The notes under the pieces were generated by a model. It worked only from the letters and a program-made list of their open reading frames with translations. It searched no databases and had not been told where the DNA came from. This document shows positions 34,334-47,037 of a stretch of DNA of 64,000 nucleotides, piece by piece. The position numbers and the translations under genes were made by a program. The DNA is from Fragilaria crotonensis (lineage: Eukaryota > Bacillariophyta > Fragilariophyceae > Fragilariales > Fragilariaceae), in the NCBI GenBank assembly GCA_022925895.1, contig JAKSYS010000220.1, forward strand, positions 1 through 64,000, in the 5' to 3' direction. The first letter of the stretch is position 1. Every line of letters starts with the position of its first letter.

Positions 34334-37300
34334 CAGCAGGTTTCATCCTCAAAACTCCTAAGCTTGTGCTCGGTACAAAATGTACGTGTAGCCAATAGAA
34401 ATTAGGGTTGGACGTCATCGAAAGATTTATTTTTCGTGTTAAATGCGTGAGTTCCACAATGAGATTGCATGCCGTTGTTTGTCACTTTTCCACTCCTTAC
34501 AAACGGACTCACCCCAACAGTTGTCTCCCAAATCCCCTCAAGTATCGAGCTGACCGAGCGAGTCAGTTTACTATGGCAGAAAGTGGCGGTATCATCTCAC
34601 TTATTGCGAGGGCAGTGGTGTTGCTTCATTCCGACAAGTTGTACGGACCAAGATTGTCAAGTCGCTGGCTCCCAGCGGCAGCATGGGCTGAACTATTGGT
34701 CAAATCGGGTCACATTGATCCCACAATTGTGAGTATTGTTGATGCTCGAAAGTTTAATACTGCCATGTCCAAGTCAATTCTATTTGGTGAGTCGATGACC
34801 CGCTTTGACGGCACAAACCAATCTGGTATGTTCCGAGTGTGCTATCAGAAGCAATTCTTTTACTACTTTACTGAGAAGAAAAGGCAAGTCTACTATCCGT
34901 TTCCATTGGACAAAGCATGGAAGGAGAGAGCTGAGCAAGCAGCAGTGAATGCCCTTTCCATTCCTTTGACACGAGGGCGACCACCAGCAGCAGAGAGTAC
35001 ACAAACTACGTCCGACAATCAAGAAGTTCCGGAAAATAATGACCGTCAGCCAACAATTGGTGACATCTCTGAGCCTCCAAATAAACTACAACGGACAGAT
35101 AGTTCAGTTGGCGGTGGTATTTCCTCCACATCGTGCTCGTATTGGCCTTCGAGTCCAGAGGCCTACTATTTGTTTAAACCGAGAGCTGGTACAGGTGAGA
35201 CTCCGCAAGAGGCAGTGGAGCGGCGAATCCAACTGCTGCAATCCGTTCATAAGCATGAAGACAGTTGGAGAAACGTTATTGTTGGCCGAGATGCGGACCA
35301 CTTTTGCACCAAGGCCGAAATAGTGGAGATTCGACAGCGTGCAACATTTCTCTGCTGCGCGTATCAGCTTGCACTTGAACATATGAATCGATGGACATGG
35401 CAGGATTGTTGCAGGGAGGCCTGCAAGCTTGAATAGTCTTGGTATGTCCCAAGCTACATTCTACAAGACCGTTTCAGAGTGGAACGGTGTCTTCAGAAGC
35501 TTAGAGTTTCCCCATCCCAACTTGTACGTCCAGTGTGGGAAGCGACCTCTTCCTCGTCTTCTCGAGATGTATCCAGATGCTAGAGATCAGATTGTTTCAT
35601 TTGGAGTGAAGAACTTAGCTACCTTAACAATAGAAGGCATTCACGACTTCATTGTTAGCGTTGTTATTCCAAGACTTGCAACTGTTTGGAAGGAAGATCA
35701 ACAAAAGGTGCTGGCGACAGCAGACAATAGTACTAGTACTGCTGCTGCCGCCATACTATCCCAAGAAGACGAACACGACGACAAGAACAAAGAACTGCTG
35801 ACAGCATCTTTTCTCAAAGCACATGGGCTTGAGTCTATGAGTTTCACTACTGCTTGGCGTTGGATGCGATTGTTAAATTTTAAGTACGACGCTCGCAAGA
35901 AGAGTTTCTACGTTGACGGCCATGAGCGCGATGATGTTGTCCAGAATCGGAAGGAATTCTGCAAGCAATACTTGACAGAACTAGAGCCCTACTGTAGACG
36001 ATGGGTGCAAGTATCAAAAGAAGATGCGATGACTATGAATGGTTTAGATCTTCGATTAGGGCATAGCTACTTCGATATTGTAAACGATACTGAAATGTTC
36101 GAGTTCCACATCGACTACTGGAAATATTGCACCAAGAAGAATGGACCAACAAACCCGCCATTTACAACCACGTTGCATCCGACAACCAGCATACGAGTCT
36201 CGTTAGAGCGACGCCCTAATGATTATTGGGCAGGACGAGAGCGTCTTTGCTCAGTACTTGCTTGGTAACAGGACTTGGATCGGGCCTTCTGGACAACGCC
36301 CGTTGTTGCCGAAGTCTGAAGGGACGGATACATGCTTTCGGCATTCGTATCTCGTGAGTTCGGCTTCGGCAGAGTGCTGACAAAGAAGAGTTAGATCAAG
36401 TAAATGCAGCAAGGCGAGCAGTCGGAAGAAATACTTACGTCGACAAACATGCTGCAAAGGAAGTACTTGGAACAATCAACAAGTCCGACTTGAAAGAATC
36501 GCCGCTAGTCAAGTATTGTACATTGGAGCAAGTAATGAAGGCTACTGGAACAGCTTTCATATGAGCGTTCAATTTGAAGACGTTGTGGATTGCCTCAGGT
36601 ATTGTATCCTGAATTTCAATTTGTTTTCTGTTCGACCACAGTCAGGGACACGCACGCAAGAGAGACGGAGCACTGACTGCGTTAAGTATGTCAAAAGGCT
36701 ATGGCGCACAAGCAAAGATGAGGGACACAATTATTTTGCAAGACGAAGGATACCTCGGTCCGCACTCACCTATCCTAAAAGCTGGTGACACTCAGAGTCT
36801 GGTTTATCTTGAAAGCGATAGTGGTCCATGGTACTTGTCACCAGAGCAACGGCAATCACAAAACACGACCGACCCACTGGTCGAAGCAAACGTGTCGAAA
36901 GATCAAAGAAGGTACTTGTGGAGTGTCTCCGTGCTGGGTGTGACCCTCCAACAGCAACGTGGATATACAAGAAAGGAACTCCAAGAATTTGCGAAGAACA
37001 ATGGCATCGATCTCCATGAGCAGAAGGAGGTTGTCACATTTGGTTGGGAGCGACAACCGAAAGGGCTTCTGCAAGTGCTTTGGGAAAGAGGACTGATTGA
37101 TTGTGAGGCAATAGACAAGTATACAGTTGACGGCCGCAAAGATATCATCAGCGGCAAGGTTGACTTACAGTATTCTTTGCGAGGCATCATGTCAAACTGT
37201 CGAGACTTCAAGGAGGAAGAAACTGCACTACAGCACTTAGGACGGCAATTAGGAGTAACTGTGATGCTGACGCCGAAGTTCCATGCTGAACTTGCGGGAG

Positions 37301-37865
37301 AAGGTGTTGAGTACAGCTGGGCACATGCAAAAGCCTTTTATAGGCGTCTGCCAGTCTCGAGAAAGAGAGGGCGCGACAACTTTAAGCAGCTCGTGAAAGA
37401 GAGCACATGTCCTGCAAGCGTATTGACAAAGATTAGAATCGAGTTTGCATCAAGGGCAAGGGCTTACATATGTACATACCATCACATTGAAGAAGAGAAG
37501 AACAAGAGGTCGAATCCTGTCTCTGATATTGTTGAAGAGCACGCCACCAGAACAGCAGTATTACCTGGTGGTGGTGACGATGCCGTTCAAACCCAATGCA
37601 CCAGCAATTGCACTTCACGAAGATTGAACGGATCTCGAAAGCCTTCAAAGGGCACAGGTGTGCCCTCGACTTTGACAGCGGCTTCGTCAATTCTGAATTC
37701 AGGAAGTGATTGAGATCAACGACGAGATGTAAATCAATTTTTATGATGACGACCGTGTTACAATTCTGTTTGCAGAAAGATTTCCCGGATATTTACTTTG
37801 GAAAATTGTAGGTCGTAGATTTTGTACTGACCTCTACTTTAGGAGGTTCATGATGAAACCTGCTG
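34334..37865 (+). mobile_element. Tc1/mariner-like DNA transposon with TA target site
   Basis: The left end CAGCAGGTTTCATC (34334-34347) is perfectly inverted at 37852-37865. The outer dinucleotide is TA on both sides. Weaker similarity continues inward for about 50 bp, through CTCCTAA and GGTACAAAA-like blocks. The 3.5-kb interior encodes one long transposase on the plus strand. TA duplication with CAG-type ends is the rule for the IS630-Tc1-mariner superfamily. The coding region is broken, so this copy could not move by itself. Confidence 0.78.
34573..37713 (+). pseudogene. Large DDE transposase of the Tc1/mariner-like element, several frame breaks
   Basis: Coding sequence runs in several frames: 34573-35436, 35429-36268 and 36688-37713 are the long parts. 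Blocks I recognise from a large transposase-like family of algae and some invertebrates are SFYVDGHERDDVVQNRKEF, ELEPYCRRWVQV, then IIGQDESVFAQYLLG near 36220 (catalytic Asp). FDHSQGHARKR near 36630 carries the second acidic box, and MSKGYGAQ, QDEGYLGP, KGLLQVLWERG, GVEYSWAHAKAFYRRLP follow. The catalytic region is interrupted between 36250 and 36690. Its length (about 1,000 codons) is far above ordinary mariner transposases; most of the extra is an N-terminal and a C-terminal domain of unknown role. Confidence 0.72.
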
Positions 37866-37867
37866 TA

Positions 37868-38864
37868 CGACTAGTAGGACAGATCTAACATGCATATTCA
37901 TTTAAATATAGTAGTATGATATAGTGATACTCGAGTACCGGGTATCATACAGTACCAGTACGCGTCTATGTGTACCTATGTAGATGACACATACACATAC
38001 ACATACAGTATCTGAAGAAAATGGTCATGAGACCATCCTGATTTATAGCATCATTTGCATGCTTGGCGAAACAAATAATACTCGGAGTAGGCGTTCGGTC
38101 GTCTACTACATGTACTGATAGCCCGATAGCTAGTAGCTACCGGTAGTACAAGTAGTACTGGAGTAGACAATAGCAATTTTTGAAGATGGCAGTCGTGATT
38201 TGTCGACAACAACAAATACTCCGAGTACATGTACTGGTGCTGCAGTGCAGTACTGGTATCTGTACCAGTTGTATGTATCATAATGTTGTAGTGCTCGAAT
38301 CACGTGTATGTATGTATGTATACGCCGTTGACATGTTGAGATAATACAGTAGGTACTGGTACCGTGATAGGCGTACGCTACGGGCACCCGCAATACGCAA
38401 TCGACATTTGTCAAGTCGCATGAGTCGATTTCGTCCAAGTTGGTGATGTCACCAGAATGTGAATGTAAAAGAAGAGAATCCTTGAGTTCGGGGTCGAAGA
38501 ATCTTAAGTGAGAGTTGGCTGGCAAAGCGTGTCTTGCCTTCACTATTGATTCCTACGTGGAGCGTACAGAAAACAACGATTCAAAATTGTTGCTGTGAAA
38601 TTCTTTCCCACGAGGGAGCGCTTCCTTTATGCCGTAGTGAATCAGTGCGCTGCACTCCTCTCGAAAAGTCTGTTAAAGAAGTGACTGTGCCGACGACAAC
38701 GACGGCCTTCCACCAACAGCAGAGCAACATTGATTTTCTTCACTGCTCTGAATAATTGATATAGAACTTGGTGTGATAGGATGAGCGTCCCGACCGACGT
38801 AATCGAAGTATTTCAAGTCATGGAGAAGAATCAGTCACAACTGGTTCACTCAGGTCGCCAACGA
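37868..38864. other. GTAC-rich intergenic DNA
   Basis: Right of the transposon the sequence has dense GTAC, ATGTAC and GTATGTATGT motifs at 37900-38370. No gene is recognised. The last 300 bp probably contain the HNH nuclease promoter. Confidence 0.5.
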
Positions 38865-40276
38865 ATGGCAACAAGTCATTGGCGCTGGGTCGCAGGTTTG
38901 GTCATCGCCATGGCTGCCTCAACACCGATCTCAGTCCATTCCTTTGTGCTGTCGAATCGTCGCATGTTTACAACTCCAGTTAAAGGCTCGACGCAACCAG
39001 GTACGGCCGAAGTATTGATTCAACGAACATTCCGACAAAGAGTGCGCCAAGCCGGTATCTGTGGAGGCTCAACTGTACTGCTTCCATCATTTTTTCTGAC
39101 TATCTCTTTTTTACACATACAGTAGTGACCAGCAGCACGGCGCGACTTTCGCAATTAGAAGAAGTGTCCTTATCGTCGTCCTCGTCAGCCACCACCATGC
39201 CCGTTCGCAAGGCGAAACACAAGGGTCGTCGCAGCAGTAATCCAGCTAAAAAAGAAATTTCGAGTCGGGGCTCAATTTTAACAGAAGAGGAGCTTTGTCA
39301 GCATGTCACGGCGCAATACATCCATGGTCCAGGGGGAACCTTGCGTGCGTCGGCGGCAAAGCGCTATCATCAGCAAGAAGAACAAGAGTTGGAGAATATT
39401 GTCCAGCTTAAACGGCTGGATCAACACCCTGCTCTGGTTCTCAATGCAGATTATCAAGTACGTGTTTCATATGACAATCATTGCTTATGTTGGGGATGCT
39501 GCTGTTATGCCAAGGGCAACTTACTCATTTTTGTTCCGACCGTGGGTGTAGCCCATAAGTTTCCTTCCTCTCAGCATGTGGCATTGGCAAGAAGCTGTCA
39601 AGGCAGTGTTTAGCGGCAAGGTGACGGTGGTCGAGGTATATCCTGATGTGACCATTCGTGCCGCAAACCTGGAAATCCCTCTACCTAGTGTCATTGCCTT
39701 GAACGAATACGTTCAGCAGCCGAATAATGTACGTCTCTACGGTACTGCTTCTATGTCACTTCGATCTTTCGTCTACTCACAACCCAGTTCGTTGGTAGAA
39801 ACCGGCTTTTACAAAGCGAAATGTTTTTCTCCGCGATGAATACCGGTGCCAATACTGCAGTCACAGATTTCACACTCGAGACTTGTCGCTCGATCATGTC
39901 ATGCCTCGATGCATGGGCGGTAGGCTGGTTTGGTAAGTACCGGTTCATCCCCTGTGATGGCTCTGCCGCCTTGGACTGATTGCAATTGTTGAGTTTGTTC
40001 TAACTCGATTTTCGTCAGGGAAAATGCAGTCACCTGTTGCAAAAATGCAATGGACGCAAGGGCTCCTTGACGGTGGACGAAATTAAGCACGTGGGGATGA
40101 AGCTGCGTCGAGAACCCTATCTCCCACAATATCAATTGCACAAAATTGCGGGCCAGATGCTGCCAAAAAGTACATCCCTGCTGGGCACCTTACTTAGGTC
40201 TTGGACCATCGACATCAGCAGCAGGGGACTTTTTCTTCTCGGAAGAAGTGTATCTGGAAGATATTCCTTAGACTGA
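38865..40276 (+). CDS. Plastid-targeted HNH endonuclease family protein, five exons, one frame break
   Basis: Exons about 38865-39054, 39123-39457, 39552-39728, 39799-39932 and 40019-40276; all introns are 68-94 bp GT-AG. I chose the ATG at 38865 because the signal peptide (WVAGLVIAMAASTPISVHSF) then lies at the N-terminus; an in-frame ATG exists at 38781. Family marks are LVLNADYQP and FLPLSMWHWQEAVKAVFSG. The HNH fold follows: RNVFLRDEYRCQYC, LSLDHVMPRCMGG, then WENAVTCCKKCNGRKG with two Cys pairs. Close relatives occur in cyanobacteria and plant plastids. Near 40168 a run of five A shifts the frame just before the expected VHPCWAPYL ending; four A would restore it. Substrate unknown. Confidence 0.82.
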
Positions 40277-40545
40277 GATGGGATTTGAAGTGCAATATCG
40301 TAGTAAAATACTTGTCATGTATAAAAGTGTGTTTTGTAAATACTATTACTACGTTGCTACGCAGTGTTTGGTGGGCATGCATATGTTGGCAGTATTTGAT
40401 TCGTCATGATGACGATTCACCATGCCAAAGGCACAAAACAACATACTCCACCACGACAAAAGCCAACCCTGGGAAAACATTCTACTCAATCATTCCCCAC
40501 GACTTTTGTCGTCTTCCAAAACGAGGCAGGAAACCCAAGTATGGA

Positions 40546-41434
40546 TTAACACCACCTCCTCCTTTCGTTTCTCCTTGGTCCTAGCCTCTGCCACTGCCAC
40601 TGGAAACACAGCCAAAAGTGATTGCCCGCAGCCAATTGCTTCCCCGGAACGACATCGGGAATCGCGAATCGGCCGACAGTATATGCAATGCTTCCTTTCG
40701 ATCAAACCGGGGTGACCCAAAGCATGCCATGCGACGCAACCGAAATTCCTCTTTATTTCTCTTGTACGGGTACAATTCGTAGATATGTATGGGTCGTTTT
40801 AAAAGATTGCAAAGCGCCACAACTTCGGGGCCTCCGCCCCAAAGGATTCTTGTCGCATTGTCTCGCAATATTCCTCCGGAGTACAACCGTAGGAGAAGCC
40901 GCTGTCTCGATCAAATCGCGGGCACGCATGTACTCACGACCCTGCAAATACAAGAGTCGCTTCGGCCAAGTAATCAACGGCCCGTTCTCTTAAAATGCGG
41001 GAATGTTCCCGCAGTTGGTCCATATTATTGTCATAACAAAAGTGCGTCCCATTCTCCACCTTGCTCAAACAAATCGTCAAGGAATGGAATAGGCAATTTC
41101 CATCACCGGGAACTTGTCGGATGCGGACCGGCACGCCCGTGAGAAGTGATTTGCAATGCTTGCCTCCAATCGCATCCTTGCCCACTTCGAGCTCCGATGG
41201 GATCCGAACGTACGGACGGGCCAAAAATCCCTCGCGATCAATTTGGGATGATGGATTCCAAAGCAACGCGGGAGATGACGATTCGCCACCGTCTGAAAAG
41301 GTTCGGAAATTGACGGATCGCGGAAGTGCAGGTTTCGTGGGCGCGCTGCTGTCGGCCAAGACATTGAAGATTGCGAATGAGAGGACTACATAGCGGAGGG
41401 CGTTACAATGGGAAGGTCGAACAAGGGGCAACAT
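40546..41434 (-). CDS. OTU-type cysteine protease with signal peptide, several frame breaks
   Basis: The frame starts at 41434 with a signal-like stretch (YVVLSFAIFNVLADSSA). The OTU catalytic box is QVPGDGNCLFHSLTICL (Asp and Cys). Then REHSRILRERAVDYLAEA, a RARDLIETAA block, WGGGPEVVALCNLLKRPIHI and YELYPY follow. GNHFWLCF near the end supplies the catalytic His. These pieces lie in different frames, with about four single-base differences (near 40970, 40905, 40850 and 40650), mostly at doubled bases. OTU proteases cleave ubiquitin chains. The perfect conservation of the blocks argues against an old pseudogene. Confidence 0.75.
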
Positions 41435-42754
41435 AGCGACGACACAGCACAGTTAGAAGACTGAGTGGCGCTGCGTTTTCAGCTATTCCATAAGTCAAGC
41501 TCAAAGCTTTCAACAGTACCAGGTACAGTGCCAGCTGTCTGTATTTCTGATTGGATCCGGTGGTTTCATGTCGTCCCAGTCCAAGACCTGTCTGTCGGAC
41601 ACTTGTCATGAACTTCCGCGAAGCTTCATGGCACAGTGATCAGTACCAACTGAAGTACTGTAGTACTATGTACCACGTACCAATCCATTTGAATCACTTT
41701 AAATCCTGGTACTGTACTGATAGTACGTACTACATACTACTACTAGCTAGCATGTACTACAGTAGTATTATACATTTGATACTGCGTGTTAGACCAGTTA
41801 CTCGTACTTGTGCGACATACAGACTATCTGTACTGGAGTATTAGTACGATGCATACGAACTACACAACACTCGCCTAGTAGTGTAGTAGAGTACTGGAGT
41901 ACTACCGGTAGTACAAGGTGACAGACTTCCAGCATCGCCCTACATGTTTTTACATGTATCCCTATCCCTAACTGTCGCCCGTGTGCACAGTAAAACGTTA
42001 CATCCGTGCTCCAGTAACCAGTGCGACACTGCACGACTGGAATCAAAACTCTCGTCGATTTGAATTTCATGTTCATCTCATCCCATGAGATTGAACACTC
42101 ATTTTCAGACTCAACGCCTCGTATACGGACGACCACGCCGCGACACGAAACAGCGTCTCCGCGAAACGAGTGTTCCTTATTGTTCCAAAGGAACACTCCT
42201 TCATTCAGACCTCTCATCTGTTGCCCCTCCTCACTCTTCTCACAATTGTCAAAATAATTCATTTTAGTGCCACTTACCTTTTCGTGAATACTGCACATAT
42301 TTGCACATGATGAATGAATTCTTTGACCATAATTTTTACCGCCGGTCGTCAAATTGTCAACCTCACCATACTGTACATATATCAGTAGTCAGTACGACGG
42401 TACTCACTATTACGACAGCACACAGCACGGCAAGCAGTACAACAGTACTTCTTGCACATCACTTCCTCTGCCCGGCCATAGTCCGTGCGTCTGAGTCTAT
42501 CGTTACCGTACATAACGATAAACTATTAGACAGTGCCCACTATGACCAAAGCGATATTACTAGTCAGTCCTCGCACATTTATGTAGCGATAGACCGACAG
42601 ATAGTATACGTATCGTTGTCTGTAGCGGTAGACAGCAGTGTATTGCTGTACCGTTAATAGACACACTAAGCAGTAGTCAGTGTCGTACTAGACACTTACC
42701 TACTGGGGCGTGCCCGTAACGGTCACGTCCTGGTTCTTAACCGGAACCTTATGC
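41435..42754. other. GTAC-palindrome-rich intergenic DNA
   Basis: About 1.3 kb between the OTU gene and the first MULE. Dense AGTACT, GTAC and TAGTAC motifs lie at 41640-41910 and 42370-42660. No gene is supported; open frames are short shadows. Confidence 0.5.
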
Positions 42755-43044
42755 GGATCCGATTAACTGTCACCTATTTTTCGTCATCGTACGACACGTT
42801 ACTTAAGGACCTTGTAGAAAATTTAGCTACAAGTGGAAGCTGTTCAAGATGGGAATTTTGTTTCCTTTCCTCGACATATTTTCTCAATCAATTCACCACG
42901 CCTGCCCTCCCTGCTCTGAATTTGAATTTGAATTCATGCACATATTCACGTACATAAATCTGATTTAAAATAAGAATAACTCTCCATTTTTTCACCGTAC
43001 TGCAGCACCATTCCATTCATTGTTCCCACTCCTATTGTATTGAG

Positions 43045-46000
43045 ATGTCTACCGACACCACAACGTTCTTGCAAACAAGCCAAGCCGCGGTGACAAAGTC
43101 ATTACAGGTGGCTTTGGACGGCGCATCCAAGGATCTGAAATACTGGAGAGCGGTTATTCCTTTCCTTATCAGGGCATCCCATGCACCAGGCTCTTTACTA
43201 AATGTTCCTTCAGATAGTCATGAGTGCGAGGACATTCTTGAGTATTTGCAACCTATGTACAAAGGTTACAAGATATACTTCAGTGACAAGTACTCTGCAT
43301 CCATTTCTAGTGGCGGTGGCTGGAAGGAGCTTCTGAAGGACCTTGCAATTGCAGGAATGCAAGGTGGATTCTACCTAATTGGAAATGGTAGTTACAAGGA
43401 CAAACATATTGTTGTGTGCCGAGGAAGCCGCTTGTATCAAGGTACTAAGAGGCAGCAGCTGAGTCCCAGCCAGAAGCCGCAATACAGGAATGAAACTTTG
43501 CACTCTGATCGCAACAATTCACGTGGAAATGTTGGGAAACTTCTTCCCCGCAAGACTCGCACTACTCGTGCAATAGAGAAAGGTTCTGTCTGTCCATTTC
43601 GAATGAATATTGGACTGGATTCTTTTGGATACTATCTTGCTGGCGGAACCGGAAATTCTCATCATGCATATCACCCGAAGGTATTGAAAGTTGAGTATGC
43701 TGTCCCAACGCGACTTATTGGTGGAGTTGAAAAGGACATCCTAGTTAGCGTTGGTAGCGCAAAGGCTAATGATGGTGTGGGGAGAAGTATTCATTTCTCT
43801 CGATGCGGATACGTGATTCCTAGAAGTCAGGTTAGATACATCAATGGGTTTCGGGGTGGGGCCTGCAACAATGATGGTAATTCTGCACTCCGAGACAGTC
43901 CTGATCAGAGTCCAATTGACAAGCTTCTTACTTCCTTTCGAACCAAAGGTTTTGATCATTGCGTGCTTTACCATCATCTTCCGCATCAAAACGGGGATGT
44001 CACGATGGGTGAGGAAATTCCTTCATCCATGGATCAAGATAATGCGAATCCAACAATAGGAATAATGGTGAATGAGTCATTTGGTGATGACGGTGATCAC
44101 AATGTTCAGCCTTCTCCACCAACATCCATAAAAGTTGTGCTTCCTGATAGTGAGGATTTGGACATGCAGTTATTTGCGAGAACACATCGACACTCACTGT
44201 TGGTGGATGACAAGCAAGACCTCATGATTGGTTGTGCTTGGACAACACCTCCAGCGCCTATTCAAAATGTTCGGTGAGGTGCTCCACATCGATTGTACTG
44301 CCGATACAAATTACGAGGACAGACCGTTCCTCACAATAACTGGGCGGGACTCGAATGGAAAGATGTTCACTGTTATCCGCGCTTTTCTTCCGAATGAACG
44401 TGCCTGGGTTTTTCGCTGGTTATTTCAGACAGTAATGCCTTCTTTGCTTGGAAGGAATTCATTGGAAGAGTAAAGGTCATTGTGACAGACGGCGATTCAC
44501 AAGAAACATCACAGCTTGATATTGCAATTGCACTACACTTTCAAAATGTTTGTCGCGTACGATGTGGCTGGCATGTTGTGGACCGTGGTTGGATTCGCTG
44601 TTGTCCTGGCGTCAGATCAGTTTCGAGAGAAACCAAGCTGCATTTAAAACAAGCATCATTCAAATCAAGGCGTGGCTTTACAGCTGGATGCACTCGACCT
44701 GTGAGTCGGAGGAAGAGTACCGGATTTCAAACGCCCTTCTTGCTGCATATCTGCGTTCACCTTCTTTCGTTTCCACTGCTACAGAGCCTGTGGCAGAGCG
44801 CATCCGATTGTTCATCCGTGACAATGTGGAGCCTCTCGAAACTTTCCTCTGCTTTTATCGCCGTCGCAACATTCGCCACTACGACACATATACCAACTCT
44901 CCACATGAGGGAACCAACAATGGATTGAAAGCTGGAGCTGCCCCTGTCATGCCGCAGCATTCCCTTGATCGATCTGCATCCATACTTAATCATAACGCAC
45001 AGATAAAGGCCACATCAAGCTCGATACTATCCGCGAATGCGGTATCGAGCAAGTCGCTCTGGTCGTCTCTACCAACGTCACAGAGATTAACTCACAAAGG
45101 CGAGGGTCTTGTAACACAACAGTGGAATCTACGCAACAATTACATTTCTCAAAGGGTTGCGGAGGAACACTGGTTGGTGAGTGCTAAACGTGACGAAAAC
45201 AGAGTTACATCCGGACTTGTTCCACGTTTTGCACGTGTACGAAAAGTTTCCATTTCGGATGACAGGATTCTTGTCTGTTCTTGCATGCACTTCGAACGTA
45301 TTGGTATCCCCTGTCGCCATCAGATGCACATCCTGAGCTCCCTTTCTAATGACTATTTGGGCATAACCCACCATGATGTATGCGTTACTTGGTGGCAGGA
45401 GTTCCTTGCGTATGGGTTCAGTAATGACCCCAAGTGCCACAACGTATCATCCTTGTACAAACGATTGCTTTTCAATGACATAAGAGGGCCTTCGATACCA
45501 AACGGAATTGAACTTCCACCTATTCAGCCAACCCTTGCTGATACGTCGCTTGCAGTGAAACCCACCAAAGAAACATGCCTTAACTACGATGTGTCAACTA
45601 TAAACTTGGCATTGAGGCGCTCTAATTTCTCCGATGTTGAACCGAACCGGACTTTTTTTGGGTGTGAAGAACCAACTTTGACATCAAATGAAGACAACGA
45701 TGACTTCATTGGCAATCCTTGCAACACACAGCAAGAAACAACTTTGTACTCAACAAATGAAGACGAAGATGCTGCGCTTGTGTTCCCAGAACTCGTTCCA
45801 ACAGTTGTTAGGAAGGAAAGTGTTCCATACAGTGTTCTTGTTCCCCTTGCAAAAGAGCTGGCATCGATTCTTGAGGGAAACTGCACAGTGGAGGAGCTGC
45901 AGCAGTACGAGGCAATGTTATCAAATTGCATTACGAAGAAAAAGCACGAAATAATGGCACAGCGTGGGTCTGCCAATGGCAGCATGGTCTCTTCAGTGTT

Positions 46001-46214
46001 CGCTCCAACAAAAGCTGAAAACTCATGGGACAAAGCACATGTCATTTGGGTAACGTTGACGAACAAAAAGCCACCAGCAAAGAAGCTGAAGGATGCGAAA
46101 GGAATAGTATTAGTAATCGGATCAGTGCATCATTCTTCATTCATGGTACTGACATTGGTGGCGTCTAATACAACTTCCAATTACATTATTGCCAACGTAT
46201 CAGCATGTTGGTGA
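43045..46214 (+). pseudogene. MULE-1 transposase (FAR1-like, MULE and SWIM domains), about three frame breaks
   Basis: The N-terminal part has a FAR1-like zinc fold (KHIVVCRGSRLYQGTK, SVCPFRMNIG, NSHHAYHPK). The MULE catalytic core shows VLHIDCTADTN (first Asp), VIVTDGDSQETSQ (second Asp), CGWHVVDRGW with the C/H motif, CESEEEYRI (likely Glu) and SPHEGTNNGLKAG. A SWIM zinc finger follows: CSCMHFERIGIPCRHQMHI. The frame changes near 44265, 44460 and 44630. At each point the neighbouring MULE-2 protein continues without interruption, so single-base changes explain them. The gene has its own 5' region right after the left inverted repeat. Its closest relative in the window is 52193-55215. Confidence 0.85.
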
Positions 46215-46320
46215 CGACACAAACAGCATCAGAATGCATACCTAGTAACCACCATACTAACATGAACTAACTTATCGCTTCTCCTTTCAATACTCTTAAC
46301 TGAACTAATCCTTCTTCCTT

Positions 46321-47037
46321 TCACAAATACAAATTCACTTCCTCGTTCTTGCACGTTCTTTTGTTGTGGCCCTTCTGACCACATTGTCCACATTTGATTT
46401 TGGAATCTTCTGGTCTAATGCACTCGCTTCGGTGACGAATTCTATTCTCTTTTGGACGCCCAGCCTGTCGTCCACAGACAATTTTCTTGCGCTCTACCTG
46501 CGATTGAGCGCCACTTTCGCGCTGCAGAGCCCGCCATGCAGCAATGTACGGAACGACCTCACCCGATTGCGTAGCTGCAGTTTTAATGACATCTGCCGGG
46601 GTGGGACGTTCCTTCTTCATATTCCTGACCTTGACAATCATCTCGTCAAGTTTGTTAGCTCGACGTTTCTTGTGACGACGCCCATCAAGAGCACGTGGCT
46701 GCCGTCGAACAGAACTGTGCTCAGATATGACTCTTTTTACCAAATACATGCCATCGCCTCGTCGCCTGCCAACAAAAATCTGAAACGTACAATCAATGTG
46801 TTCTTTGCAAACGTACAAGCGAAAGGAATTGCGCTCGCCGCGCTTAATTGACAGCTGATTTCCTGACTTTTCTTCGTATTCTTCAATGAAGGGGTCCACA
46901 TCTTCCAGGGCAACAAAGGAATCAATCTTTCGCTCGTTCAAGATTTCCTGAAAAAGTGTGTCACACACACCGGTTGAAGTGGAGGACGTGGAATCCACAA
47001 TCTTCGTCTTTGTAACTGTTGCCGGAAGAGATGCCAC
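46321..47037 (-). CDS. MuDR-type DNA-binding segment with CCHC zinc knuckle (MULE-1 cargo)
   Basis: A 238-codon frame. SIKRGERNSFRLYVCKEHID and CTFQIFVGRRRGDGMYLV, then SEHSS, resemble the FAR1/MuDR N-terminal DNA-binding domain that normally precedes a MULE catalytic core. No catalytic core follows; a basic linker leads to CGQCGQKGHNKRTC, a retroviral-type zinc knuckle, and the stop. It overlaps the end of the Ulp1-like frame (46961-48076) by 77 bp in another frame. The two may be one protein, split by a single-base change near 47040, with protease first and DNA-binding part last. It converges with the transposase gene, 106 bp away. Confidence 0.68.
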   Translation of the reverse strand: MASLPATVTKTKIVDSTSSTSTGVCDTLFQEILNERKIDSFVALEDVDPFIEEYEEKSGNQLSIKRGERNSFRLYVCKEHIDCTFQIFVGRRRGDGMYLVKRVISEHSSVRRQPRALDGRRHKKRRANKLDEMIVKVRNMKKERPTPADVIKTAATQSGEVVPYIAAWRALQRESGAQSQVERKKIVCGRQAGRPKENRIRHRSECIRPEDSKIKCGQCGQKGHNKRTCKNEEVNLYL

